Assembly (NCBI GenBank): GCA_028571685.1
Contig: CM053156.1
Span: 90,461,049 to 90,525,048 of the forward strand
DNA from: Heterohyrax brucei
Taxonomy: Eukaryota > Chordata > Mammalia > Hyracoidea > Procaviidae
Direction: 5' to 3'
DNA length: 64,000 bases
Positions 49,930 to 60,700 of the stretch are shown piece after piece (within the stretch, counting starts at the first letter, position 1; each line of letters begins with the position of its first letter). The notes beneath the pieces are model-generated. The model made no database searches. It saw only the letters and a list, made by a program, of their open reading frames with translations, and had not been told where the DNA came from. A program made the position numbers and the translations under genes.

Positions 49930-50098
49930 CAAGAAACTCTGGTGGCGTAGTGGTCAAGTGCTACATTTGCTCACCAAAAGGTTGGCAGTTTGAATTTGCT
50001 GGGTGCTCCTTGAAACTCTATGGGGCACTTCTACTCTGTGCTATAGGGTCACTGAGTCAGAACTGACTCCACGGCTGTGGGTTTGGTTTTGTTTCTGG
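49930..50098 (+). mobile_element. AfroSINE, sense
   Basis: AACTCTGGTGGCGTAGTGGT, AAAAGGTTGGCAGTTTGAAT and GGGTCACTGAGTCAGAACTG. Confidence 0.92.
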
Positions 50099-51202
50099 TT
50101 TACAGCCTGAAGAATTACCGTGGACCCCAAAGAACTTTGCTTCTGAGGGGGTTTAATCTCTTGATGTCTATCCTATTAGAAATTAAAATGGAGACATCAG
50201 ATATATGCATCCGTTTATTTAAAAATAACAATAATAAAAAGACAACTTGTCAACACCATTGATAAAAAGCAGCTGTTTTTTTCTTTGACAGAGAAGATGG
50301 GAACCGCAGCAGTAATCATTTCTGCAAGTCTTCCCAGCGGCTGGCTGTCTCCAGCCTGTCCACGGGCATTATGTCGCTAGTCTCTGCAGACTCCTGATGC
50401 CCTCTGGGGAGGCCAGAGCAAGAAAGGAAGGCAGAGCACATCCCGCGCTCTTACAGAAAAGGGGGCCCCAGGACTGCGCTCAGAACCGCACTTTATGCAA
50501 CTGTCAACAAACTCATCAGTCAGTGCAGCTGGCTCCTGCTCCCGGGTGTTCCTTGCTGCCTTGGCTTTCACTGATGTCAAATTAACTCCAAGGAGCTCGG
50601 AACTGACACTTTGTCGCTCCAGGATCGTAAGACTCCCACCTTTCTAATCTTATAACTTTGCTGTCTTTGGTTCCTGCATCTTGTAGCACTGAATCAGGAA
50701 TCCTAGAAACGCAGGCCTTCGAGGGTTCCGAGGTCGCTGCTCTGTGGACACGTGGCATCCTAGGTAGCCTGGACCGGCGTGGGCCCGCTGGCTGGAGAGT
50801 CAGCCACCTGTGGACCAGGGCCCTCTCCCTCCCACACCTCAGGGACGTGGGCCCAGACGAGGCCCCCGCCGGTCAGACGCCTGCGGCGGCGGGGGGCGCT
50901 GGGGAGTTGGGGAACCAGCCTGTCGCCCCGCCCTTCTCAGCCCTGCGGGGGCGTTGAGCACGGTCAGGACACGGGCCTCCTGCATGGTCGTAGGAAGCCT
51001 GGCATTGATGCGCCCGGCCGCGTTTAGGGCCCTGGTGGCAACCCTGCGCAGAGCCCTGCCCCTCGAGTGCACCCCTGCCCCGTGGGCCTGTGACCCCCAA
51101 GGGTCGTGGGTCTCCAGAGAGAACGCTGTTGGAAGGGGCCGCGGTCCCCGCGGGCGGGCCCGAGGTTCCCGGCGTCGCCGCCAGGGGCCGCCTTCGCCCC
51201 CT

Positions 51203-51213
51203 ATGACACAGCA
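51203..51213 (+). promoter_or_regulatory. Antioxidant response element (NRF1/NRF2 site) upstream of ADRM1
   Basis: The bases ATGACACAGCA match the RTGACnnnGC consensus exactly and carry the A on each side favoured by CNC-bZIP factors. NFE2L1 (NRF1) is known to induce proteasome subunit genes through such sites when the proteasome is inhibited. The site sits about 270 bp before the exon 1 donor. Binding here is inferred. Confidence 0.5.
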
Positions 51214-51394
51214 ACAATAGCGGCCGCTCTGGCCCGCGCCGCCTACTTCCTGCGCGCCGCGGTAGCCGGTAAGGGGCGTGGCCGAGCGATGGGCGGCCGT
51301 GCGGGCCAGTCGCCCGTGGCGAGAGGCGGCCCGCGCGCCAGGGAGGAACCAATCGGGAAGCGGCGCGGCTGGGGGGGCGGGGCGAGCGCTGGCT

Positions 51395-51472
51395 TCCGGC
51401 GGGGCCCGGCCGCCGCCGAGGAGGAAGAGCAAGCTCGGACAGCGCCTCTCGGCCGAGTGTCGGCGCAGCCAG
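51395..51472 (+). other. ADRM1: ADRM1 non-coding exon 1 (5' end approximate)
   Basis: The donor GTGCGG follows CGGCGCAGCCAG at 51472 inside the CpG island. The coding start is in the next exon, whose acceptor ends at 52589. The 5' boundary is an estimate. Confidence 0.55.
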
Positions 51473-52589
51473 GTGCGGCCGGGGGCTGCCCGGGGGCAGA
51501 GGGTGGCCTAGAGGGGCAGTGACCGACCCGGGTGGACAGGGGGCGACGCGGCCTGCGACCCCACGGGAGGGACCCGAGGCGCGAGCCGGCCTTGCGGGGG
51601 AGGGCGCGCCGGTGCGAGTGTCCTCGGAGCGGGGTTCTGGGGGTGAGGGCGGGGTGCGAGTAGGGAGACTGTGAAGGGCGGGAGTCCTTAGGCCGGGGGT
51701 GGGGGTGGGGTGGCTAGGGACAGAGATGTGAGGGGTGGGGTCCCCAGGGGGGCGGGATAAGAGGGACCGGGGTGTGAAGGGACGGGGTTCTTGGCCGGGA
51801 CTCGTCTGGGTGGGCGTCTGGGATGGAGAAGGGTATGTGGAGGGGGCCCCTTGGGCTGGGGTTCCTGGGGTGACGGGGTCCTGGCCGTTGCCCGGTCGCA
51901 CTTCCTCGGGCTTTGGGGCAGAGATTCCCGGGGGCCCCTACCGCCTCCGCCATTCATGTGGGTGCAGAATCTACAGGCCTCTGGCAAAGTGGGGGTTCCT
52001 TTTGTTTAACCAAGAGCAAAGGTGGCACACCCCACGACCCCTTGCCTTTTTGGGAAGATCTGGGGCACCGCTCAGTGAAATTCCAAAGTTGGGACTTGTG
52101 TTTTCTCCAGCCCAGTGGTCAGCTGCCCCTTTTTAAGGGACAAACCTGTAGTGTTGCTGTGTTAAGGCAGGAAGGAGAGGTCACTCTGCCCACAGCCTGT
52201 CTTGGGGCTAGAGACCAGTATGAGGCCACCTCAGCTCAAGTGCTTTAGCTCAGTGGCACTCAGGGTGAAAAACCGACTGGAGTTTGAAAGAGAGCCCTCC
52301 CGACAGGGCCGCTGTGCCCCGGCTGCCCGTGTTTCTGCTTCCCTTCTGCTCTTTGGAAAGCCAAGAGGCTCACAGTGACCCCGGGCACACAGCCCTGACC
52401 CCACAGCAGTGGTGGGGTTCGGGGAGCGTGGGTGCGGCTGGTGTGGGACCACTCCGTGGTGGGGGCTCAGTGCCTCACACGGTTTTCATTCCCGTCTGCA
52501 CCAGTGCTGAAGTTGGCAAGGAAACGGAAAGGCCTGGCCGCATGCCACGTGGGCACATGCGGGTCTAAGTGCCACTTCCCTGGTTTCAG

Positions 52590-52803
52590 GATGACCACTT
52601 CAGGCGCTCTGTTTCCAAGCCTGGTGCCAGGCGCCCGCGGCTCCTCCAGCAAGTATTTGGTGGAGTTCCGGGCAGGAAAAATGTCCCTGAAAGGGACGAC
52701 GGTCACCCCGGACAAACGGAAGGGGCTCGTGTATATTCAGCAGACAGATGACTCTCTCATTCACTTCTGCTGGAAGGACAGGACGTCAGGCAGCGTGGAG
52801 GAC
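52590..52803 (+). CDS. ADRM1: ADRM1 exon 2, first coding exon
   Basis: The acceptor is GGTTTCAG. One UTR base precedes ATG at 52591. It encodes residues 1-71, [17 protein letters not shown] through [10 protein letters not shown], most of the Pru domain. The donor is GTGAGT. Confidence 0.96.
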
Positions 52804-55800
52804 GTGAGTGTGCACCAGCTGGGCACGGTGTCCACTGGGGTGGCACTGGTTGCTGGGTTTGCTCCTGGGGTTGTGGATCTGGCGCCTGCTGTCAGCCACT
52901 TGACTTGCTGTGGAGCCCCCCGGTCTGGACAGGGACGAGGTTCTGCAGAGCCACCCGGGGTTGGGGGGGGTCTTCTCCATGAGACCCGTGGGAAGCTTTT
53001 GTGTGTTGGTGGTTTTCCTTAGTGTTCTTTGTTCTTCAGAATGAGTTGTTCTTTGTTACGTTTGAGTTAGGTCAGAGCTGATCTGGAAATTGTCTGTGGG
53101 GCTAAAGGGTGTCAGTACTGAAAACACTTAAAAGTCAGAGTCCGTTCAGTTTAGAAAAATAAGCTTTTGAAAGGTGTTGCTAGGACAGTGTGAGGACTGT
53201 TCACTCTGTGATCCAGAAGGCCACTTTCCTTGTCCCTTCTGAGCGCCCCCACAGCCTCATCTTTGGGTCAGCTTTCATGCCGGGTGGGTGTCGGAGGCTC
53301 CCTGATGGTGAGGGCTCTGGGGACGGTCCCTGGTACCGCCACACAGGTACCAGCTGTCTTCCTGAGCAGCTGAATGCTTGTTTGTGTGACACATGCTCTC
53401 CCCTGGCTTGTGCCCCTGCCCCCAGGACCTGATTATCTTCCCTGATGACTGTGAATTTAAGCGGGTGCCCCAGTGCCCCAGCGGCAGGGTCTACGTGCTC
53501 AAGTTCAAGGCCGGATCCAAGCGGCTTTTCTTCTGGATGCAGGTGGGTGGGAGCCCTTGCCTTTAGTCACTGTCGTGAGGTAGCTTGGGAGCTGGGTGCA
53601 GAGGACAGTTTGTTACACATCGTTCCCATGTGAGTATCTGTTGACGTCCTAGTCTAGAGCCCTGCATGCTGAGCGGCGTGTGCCTGTCTGTGGCTCCACC
53701 GTAGCTCCCGCAGCCCCCATAGCCCCCAGCCCTGGAGCAATGTGGCGCTTGTTTCTGGGAAGGGCCAGAAGGGGATGTTTTCTGCTCTGGGGGCCAGGTT
53801 CGTGCCTCAGCCCCTCCGCTCTGCACAGCGGCTGCAAGGAGGCACAGCCAGCATGTCCAGTGTGTGCAGGGGGGGTGTCGCTGTGTCCAGCGTGTATGGG
53901 GGTAGCATGGCCGCGTGGCAGTTAAGCCTGACGTACACAAACAGCTGGGGACCGCAGTCACCCACCTGGGGTGCAGTGTGTCCCCACAGCCTTGCTAGTA
54001 GACATGTATCAGCTACCCCACTTTTTTTCCCTTATTTTTTGATGGTGTTTCAAGTGCAAGTTTATGAATTACTTCGTCACACTGAGACTTAGACATTATG
54101 TGACCCTAGTTGCCCTTCCCACCCTGTGACAGCACATTCTTCCCTTCCCTGTATTGCCCGTGGGCATTCAGCCAGCTCTTGTCCCTTCTGCCTGCTCACC
54201 TCGCCTCTGGCAGGAACTACCCAGTTGGTGTCCTCGGTCTGTCTGAGCCAAGAGGCGCCCTCCCCGGGCTGTTTTCTGTCTTAGAGCCCCCTCTCATCCT
54301 AGGCCACATCCTCTTGGTACTTGTTTGCCATCTGTCATGCAGGGAAGAACCATCTCATGCCCTCACTTTGTCCCGGGCCCATGCAGGGTCCCTGGTGTCT
54401 ACCCAGAGGCCGTTCAGTCTGCCTCATGTTTCTGGGAGCTTCGCTGCCTGATGACCTGCACCCAGGCCCCACCCCTGCACCGTGTGAGCCTCTGTGGCTA
54501 CTTCCTGGGACCGCATGTGCTCGGGGCGACGCTGGAGGGAGGACATGTGTCGTGGGACAGCCTGAGGCTGGGGGCGCTGGAAGGTGGGCCCATCTTGACA
54601 TGGGCACTGTCACAGCCCTGGGGAGCTTACGGGGCCATGCAGCCTCGGCCTCACATGTGAGCAGGACCCCTGCTGTAGGGCTGGCCCCAGACCCCTGCCC
54701 CACTGTGACTGTGTCCCCTCCAGGAGCCAAAGACCGAGCAGGACGAGGAACACTGTCGGAAGGTCAACGAGTATCTGAACAACCCCCCGGTGCCCGGCGC
54801 GCTGGGGGCCAGCGGCAGCAGTGGCCACGAGCTCTCCGCACTCGGGGGTAGGCCCGGGCTCCGCGCACCTGCCGGGCCGGTCACAGTGGTCGTGGAGGGA
54901 CGGGGACCAAGCCAGGTGCCCCTGCACTGCCTGGCTCACCCACTTGGCTCACAGGTGGCCGACCCAGCTGCCACCTTTCAGGGGAGACAGGTGGGGTGAG
55001 GTCTGCTGTCCTGCTGTGTGTGGGCAGAGTGCACAGAGGGCCTCCTGCCCTCTGGGAACGACCAGGTGTATGGAGCACCTCCTGTGTTGGGGGGAACCTG
55101 GGGGGCGGGTGAGGTCCACAGAGCACCTGCTGTGTTCGGGGAAGACTGTGGGGCGGGTGAGGTCCATGGAGCAGCTCCTGTCGTCGGCCACGGGCTCCCG
55201 GGACAGGCGGGCCGACGGTGCTCCCCCCTCTCCAGGTGAGGGCGGCCTGCAGAGCCTGCTGGGGACCATGAGCCACAGCCAGCTGATGCAGCTGATTGGA
55301 CCGGCTGGCCTGGGCGGGCTCGGTAAGGGGCTGTGACCGCGGAAGGCAGGGGTGGGGACACCCTTGGATGGGGGTGCTCACTGCTCCTGTTGGAGTGACA
55401 CCTGTGCCTGCACCCTGGCCCCATGCCGAGGGCAGGCCCAGCCATGGGGACCGGCAGCCAAGTGTCTGGCAGAAGTGAGTGCTTGTTGCTTGGGGCAGGA
55501 TTGAAATTGGCCTGGGCTTGTGACTAGTGGAGGGGAAGGGAACAGAAACTTGGACAATGTCTGTGTTCCGGGCTGCTACTGCCCTGTTCCCCTCAGGCCC
55601 ATGGGTCACCTCCCCTGCCCATGGCCTGGTTGGTGGCAGGATGCCTGCCCTTCCCTGGGGCTGATAGTGATGTCTTGAGTGCTGTCTCCTCTTTCCCCCC
55701 AGGGGGCCTTGGGGCCCTGACTGGGCCGGGCCTGGCCAGCTTACTGGGGAGCGGAGGGCCTCCGGCCAGCAGCTCATCATCCAGGTGAGCCTGGGCCGGC

Positions 55801-56948
55801 CTGTCCTCCGCAGACAGACAGACAGACCAACAGACCGACCTGTAGGTGGCAGCATGGTGTCCCCTGTCCCGTGCTCAGGCACCGTGCTCTTCTCTCCACA
55901 CTCCTGCCAGCTCCCGGAGCCAGTCGGCTGCTGTCACCCCTTCCTCGACCACCTCTTCTGCCCGCGCCACCCCGGCCCCTTCTGCGCCAGCAGCCACCTC
56001 TGCCGCCAGCCCAAGCCCCGCACCCAGTTCAGGTGACGGAGCCAGCACGGCTGCGAGTCCGACACAGCCCATCCAGCTGAGTGACCTACAGAGCATCTTG
56101 GCCACTATGCACGTGCCAGCTGGGGCGGGAGGCAGCCAGCAAGGTGAGGCAGCACATGCTGTCCCTGTGGCTGGGTGGCTGTGCCCAGTGCCCCCTGCCC
56201 GCGCAGCCCTGGCCCAGCGCGTCTGGGGGCCCACATGGCCTTGCATGTGTCTCCCGGCCCCTGCAGTGATGGAGACCAGCCCTGCCCTCTCCCTGTCCCC
56301 TACGCGGCCCGGAGTTGGGCACTGCCTGCTGGGGAGGGTGCACGGGCTGGCAGGCGGCTGCAGACATTGTGTTTGCACCCTAGTTGATCTAGCCAGTGTG
56401 CTTACCCCGGAGATCATGGCACCCATCCTCGCCAACGCCGACGTCCAGGAGCGCCTGCTGCCCTACCTGCCCTCGGGGGAGTCACTGCCCCAGACTGCGG
56501 AGGAGATCCAGAACACGCTGACGTCACCCCAGTTCCAACAGGTGACAGTCTGGCCGAGGCCTGCCCTTACTGCACCGGGGGAGGGGCGGGGTGTGCCTGC
56601 CTTGGGGAGCGTAACCCGAGGCTCCAGCTCTGCCCTCCCCACAGGCCCTGGGCATGTTCAGCGCAGCCTTGGCCTCGGGGCAGCTGGGGCCCCTCATGTG
56701 CCAGTTTGGCCTGCCTGCGGAGGCTGTGGAGGCTGCCAACAAGGGTGGTGAGTGCCTGCTTTGCCCTCGGTGCACACATGAGGTTCCGGCAGTCCTGGGG
56801 GCGCTCAGGCAAACAGCCTGGTGTCTTTACGTGCCTTTCAGATGTGGAGGCCTTCGCCAAAGCTATGCAAAACAACGCCAAGTCGGAGCCAAGAGAGGGT
56901 GATGCCAAGGACAAGAAGGACGAAGAGGAGGACATGAGCTTAGATTAA
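52591..56948 (+). CDS. ADRM1: ADRM1 (RPN13) coding region, 9 coding exons, 407 aa
   Basis: Proteasomal ubiquitin receptor of the 19S regulatory particle. The family's N-terminal Pru domain binds ubiquitin and PSMD1/RPN2, and its C-terminal DEUBAD domain binds and activates the deubiquitinase UCHL5. Join: 52591-52803, 53426-53542, 54724-54847, 55236-55322, 55703-55784, 55911-56143, 56384-56541, 56645-56747, 56842-56948. The lengths sum to 1,224 nt with all phases consistent, giving 407 aa, the human length. The Pru domain is in roughly residues 20-130 ([20 protein letters not shown]). A Gly/Ser/Ala/Pro-rich linker spans about 135-260, and the DEUBAD spans about 270-390 ([28 protein letters not shown]). 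The tail is acidic, [12 protein letters not shown] at 52591 follows the acceptor by one base. No oddities in the coding sequence. Confidence 0.97.
53426..53542 (+). CDS. ADRM1: ADRM1 coding exon 2 of 9
   Basis: The exon is exactly 39 codons. [18 protein letters not shown] through KRLFFWMQ completes most of the Pru fold. The acceptor is CCCCCAG and the donor GTGGGT. Confidence 0.97.
53990..54325 (-). mobile_element. L1 3'-UTR-like copy, antisense, in ADRM1 intron
   Basis: A T-rich start (CCCTTATTTTTTGATGG), GTGCAAGTTTATGAATTACT, TTGCCCTTCCCACCCTGTGA and GCCTCTGGCAGGAACTACCC match in order an L1 3' UTR type related to the copy at 25.1 kb. Confidence 0.5.
54724..54847 (+). CDS. ADRM1: ADRM1 coding exon 3 of 9
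   Basis: It encodes [18 protein letters not shown] and the Gly/Ser linker [14 protein letters not shown]. The acceptor is CCCTCCAG and the donor GTAGGC. Confidence 0.96.
55236..55322 (+). CDS. ADRM1: ADRM1 coding exon 4 of 9
   Basis: It encodes [18 protein letters not shown] and [10 protein letters not shown]. The acceptor is CTCTCCAG and the donor GTAAGG. Confidence 0.96.
55703..55784 (+). CDS. ADRM1: ADRM1 coding exon 5 of 9
   Basis: It encodes the low-complexity [16 protein letters not shown] and GPPASSSSS. The acceptor is CCCCCCAG and the donor GTGAGC. Confidence 0.94.
55911..56143 (+). CDS. ADRM1: ADRM1 coding exon 6 of 9
   Basis: The exon is 233 bp. It encodes the Ser/Thr/Ala/Pro-rich linker ([16 protein letters not shown] and onward) and the start of the DEUBAD ([16 protein letters not shown]). 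An internal CAGGTGACGG at about 56032 looks like a donor, but the reading frame and conserved protein run straight through it. Confidence 0.95.
56384..56541 (+). CDS. ADRM1: ADRM1 coding exon 7 of 9
   Basis: It encodes the DEUBAD core: [32 protein letters not shown] and [11 protein letters not shown]. The acceptor is CACCCTAG and the donor GTGACA. Confidence 0.96.
56645..56747 (+). CDS. ADRM1: ADRM1 coding exon 8 of 9
   Basis: It encodes [18 protein letters not shown] and [16 protein letters not shown], helices of the UCHL5-binding domain. The acceptor is CCCCACAG and the donor GTGAGT. Confidence 0.96.
56842..56948 (+). CDS. ADRM1: ADRM1 coding exon 9 of 9 with stop
   Basis: It encodes [16 protein letters not shown] and the acidic C-terminus [13 protein letters not shown], then TAA at 56946-56948. 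The acceptor is GCCTTTCAG. Confidence 0.97.
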
Positions 56949-57050
56949 GTTATTTGTGTCTCTTATGTGTGAGGTTCTCAGTAGCTGCAACTTCAGTAGT
57001 GGTGTTCCTGGCCCCCTGCAGACCTTTACACCCTTTTAAACTTCCTCATA

Positions 57051-57056
57051 AATAAA
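57051..57056 (+). terminator. ADRM1: ADRM1 poly(A) signal AATAAA
   Basis: A canonical AATAAA lies about 100 bp after the ADRM1 stop and is followed by a T-rich stretch, GTTGTTTCTTTTA, consistent with a short 3' UTR ending near 57,070-57,080. Confidence 0.85.
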
Positions 57057-57652
57057 AGTTGTTTCTTTTACCTGCTCACTCGGGTGTTCTTCTGTGTGCC
57101 CTCCTCAGGGCAGGCCCTGGCCCCCGCCACCTGTCTTGTTGGTGTGGTTGGCTGCGAGGCGCCAGCCCCATCCCAGACTCCAGGGTCCTATGCTGTGGGC
57201 AGGGCTGTGTGGGGATGACGTGACGAGCTGCTCAGGGCCCCTCTGGGGTGGCTCAGCTGAGTGAGGGGGTGCCTCTAGAGCACCCTCTGGGCCTCAGCCG
57301 CCCTCTACCACACCAGCACCCACCAGACTGGACACCCAGGTGTTCTCTGCTTAGGTCTCATTTAGAGTGACCACTGTGTCACACAAGTTACTTTTCCTTT
57401 TAAGATGCAGGCAGCATTGACACATCGTTCCCTTACTACTTTAAAAATTGGTGGAAATAAAAGTTCACAAACCAATTAAGAGAAAGTATAAAAACCCCAT
57501 TTTACATTTTAAAAACCAATCATAACTTAAACCATTTCCAGAGATGGACCACCTTCAGATTCTCGGGGTCAGGTGGGGATGCCCTTCCTGCCTAGGGTCC
57601 ATGGCGGGAGAAGACTGAGGCCAGGTCCAGGTTTCTTCCAGGGACTGCCACC

Positions 57653-57759
57653 CTATGTGACTGGGCAGCCACCAAGCCTCACAGCTCCCTGGACGTGCGA
57701 GTGTCTCACGGAGACGGGGGTCCCATGGACCAGCAGGTTCCTCACGCAGCCGAGATAGG
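57653..57759 (-). CDS. LAMA5: LAMA5 last coding exon with stop
   Basis: It encodes [31 protein letters not shown] and TAG (57655-57653). The C-terminal Cys closes LG5. I see no clear AATAAA on the minus strand just downstream, so the 3' UTR end is not placed; it may overlap the ADRM1 3' end. Confidence 0.94.
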
Positions 57760-60700
57760 CTGGGGGCCGTGGGGCTGTGTCCCTGGGCTCTGGGAGGGGG
57801 AAGAGGAAGGGGATGGGAGGGAGCAGGAACAACGCTGCCCACCCACCTACTGTTCTGGTCTCTGGCACCCCACCCCTGGCCCCGGTCCCACTCACCAGGC
57901 AGGCCCCCGAGGTGGAGAGGTGACAGGCCACGGGTTGAGGTGAGGGTAGGGCCCACGGTGTGATTGCTCCGAGAGTCCAGCTCCAGCCGGATGGCGGCCC
58001 CGGCCCCGGTCACTGTAAGCGCCAGCTTCTTCAGGCCAGGGACATCACCAGCCCACCCAGCTGGCCCCCTCACAGCGTGGGAGGCTGAGAGGATACCCAC
58101 GTACCAAGGGCTTGGCCTGGCTCCCTGTGTGTCCCCGCCCCACCCAGCCCCTCACCTTGGATGCGGTGCCACTGCCCATCACACAGTGCTGTGGGGTGTG
58201 TCACCAGCACAGAGAGCTCTTGGGCCCCGTCATGGCCTTGCAGCAGGACCTGTGGAGGTGGGCAGCAGGAGGAGGGGGGCTCAAGAGGCCCCTCCCACCA
58301 GAGGCCACAGCCCGGGCCCGCCCCACCAACTCACCTGCCTGCCCAGCACCCGCAGCTGCAGGTGGGGTGGTGCCTGCACCTGGCCCATGTGGAATACCAG
58401 GCCGCTGGCAGCCAGGGGCCGCAGCTCCAGCTCCAGGTTCAGGCCAGGCCCGGGGGCTGCCGGGAGGTCTGCAGAGAGGACAGTGAGCGGAGAAGGCTGA
58501 GCCCAGGCCACCACCCAGCGCTCCCTAGGACCCAGCGAAGACCCCTACTCCCGGGGGTGCCCACCTCCCCCTGGCCCAGAGGCACACAGACCTATAGTGA
58601 TGATTCCCCCACTGCCAGCGAAGAACAGGCCTGCCTCCAGGGGGCCCAAGTAGCAGGGTGTGACCCCCATCACACGTGTGGGCAGCCCCAGCGGCCACCT
58701 GTCCAACTCCAGCCTCTTCACACAGCCACTGAATCCCAAGCTACCAAGGGCCACCTGGGGGACAGATGATCAGGGAGTCATGCCCTAGGGCGCAGAGATG
58801 GCAGACCATGGTCGGGGGGCAGGCAGGGGCTGGGGTCCATTTCTCACCGGCAGCAGGGTGCTATGGCTACCAGGTGGGAGGCCCCCAACAAAGACGGTGC
58901 TGGGTCGGGGGCCCTGCGTGCCTGGGCGGTAGTGCCGGGGGAGGCCTTCCTGACTCTGGACCCGGGCCCCATCTGTCACCAGCTGGACCCGTCTCTGCTC
59001 CCAGCGCACAGACACCTGGGGTGGGCAGGGTGTGTCAGGGCGGCAGGGCCCCGCCTAGCCCTTTCCTGTTCCCCTCCGGGGTGGGCTCCTCCCTGCGCCT
59101 CACTGTGTGCCAACGGCCAGCCTGCAAGCGCTGGCGGCCCTGGACATGGAGATGGGGCCCAGGGCCGCCTGTCTGTGCAACCAAGCGTCCATGGCTCAGG
59201 AAGAGCACCAGCGAGGGGCTGCCAGGTGTCCGCGGGGCGGCGAGCAGCAGGAGTCCATGGGGTGCGTTTGGTCGCACAAGCATGGAGACACGGGACCTGG
59301 GAGCCCAGGGGGTTGTCAGTGGGCACCACAGTGCTGAGCCACATACCCTGCCCTCCCCCACAGCATCTGCCCCTCCCCTGCCCCATGCCCAGCCCCGCCC
59401 ACCACGCCTGTCCCAGCCCTGCCCTTACCATGCCCCGCTGGGGGCTGCAAACTCCAGATAGCTAGACAGGGCACCCTCAAACTGGTAGGCATCACGAAGC
59501 CTCCTGAGAGGCCATGTGCAGGCGGAGTCCTGGGCAGGGTGGCGGCTGCGGCGGGAGGCCTGGGGGAGCAGGAGTGATGTGGACCCCGTCTACAAAGCCC
59601 CCTGCCTGCCCCCCGCCTCAGCCCAGGACCCAGCCCACCTTCCGTGCCAGGGCCCGCAGTTCCTGGGGTCCTGTCCCCAGCCTCCGGGCCGGCGGGACTG
59701 GCTCACAGCCCACACTCATGTTGACACCACCTGTGTTCTGCAGAAGATCAAACACCCGCTGCGGCTCAAGGGGCCTATGGGTGGGGACAGGGTCAGTGCT
59801 GGGGACAGCTCTGCCCAGATCCACCCCTAAACCACGGGATGATGGCCCCACACCCTACCAGCTCATCACTCATGACCACCAGCCGACAGGCCCCCACACC
59901 AACCTGACTCACTGCTCCCCATACCCACCAGCCCCAACTGGCCAAATGCCCCGTGCCCCACCGGCTGACTGCCCCTATGCCCACCTGGCCCCTGCTCCCT
60001 GCTTCCCCAGCTCACCGCTGCACAAACACGTTGCTGATACAGCCACTGAAGTTGCGGAAGATACTGGACTCTGGTAAGCCCCCCAGAAGGAGCTGCAAGG
60101 GTCCTTCTGGAGGCGGCTGGCGCCCAGGGGACAGTCCCCAGTGGGGCTTCATCTGCTGTAGTTGGTCATCCACGTACAGCCAGACCCTGGACAAGGGGAC
60201 TGTGAGTCCACGCCACGCCCCACCCTCTCCAACCCTGGCCTCCCCGGCCTGGGACAGTGGGGAGAGCTGGGCACCTGCACTCACCCAGTGGTGTTGCTGT
60301 AGAAGGCGACATAATGAGGGACACCGTCAGCAAAGCCTCCTCGACTTTTTACCTCTGTCTTCAGAAGCTGGAGTGTCACGCGGCCCTCCTGCAGAGATAC
60401 CTGGCATGTTCCGTCCTGAGGACAGTGGCCAGATCAGTGGACTGGCCACGCCTACCCCGTCTGGTGCTACAGAGTGGCCGGACTCAGGAGGGACTACACA
60501 TCAGACTCGGGGACTTCAGGGACTCGGCGTCAGACTCGGGGAGTGCTGTGGGCAGGGCAAACACACCGGGGAGGCTCGGTAGTAGAGCAGGTTGCTGTCC
60601 CCGGTGCTGCGGAAGCCGAAGCCAGAGTAGACGTCACCCGTGATGGCTGCTACATCTGGGGGGAGCTCCAGGGACAGGAAGCCGTGGCCGTGGAAGGTCA

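Larger units (their letters stand above)
45485..50865. other. Intergenic region between OSBPL2 and ADRM1
   Basis: No exon-like conserved block or recognisable protein was found on either strand. It holds one clear AfroSINE (49.93 kb) and a GC-box tandem repeat (48.75 kb). Open frames up to about 235 aa (such as 46028-46735 minus) have no recognisable similarity and sit in GC-rich DNA where long chance frames are common. Confidence 0.6.
50870..51720 (+). promoter_or_regulatory. ADRM1: CpG-island promoter of ADRM1
   Basis: A CpG-rich block lies immediately upstream of and across the inferred non-coding first exon. It has a CCAAT box at 51349-51353, GC boxes such as GGGGCGGGGC near 51375 and an exact antioxidant response element at 51203-51213. 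No TATA box is placed convincingly. The arrangement fits a constitutive promoter that can also be induced. Confidence 0.75.

Noticed and set aside
50873-51901. 342-aa minus-strand open frame over the ADRM1 promoter
   Set aside because: It is a Pro/Arg/Gly-rich translation of a CpG island, and several frames are open there at once.
56030-56040. Possible splice donor CAGGTGACGG inside ADRM1 coding exon 6
   Set aside because: The conserved protein continues through it ([15 protein letters not shown]) and total length matches the family exactly.
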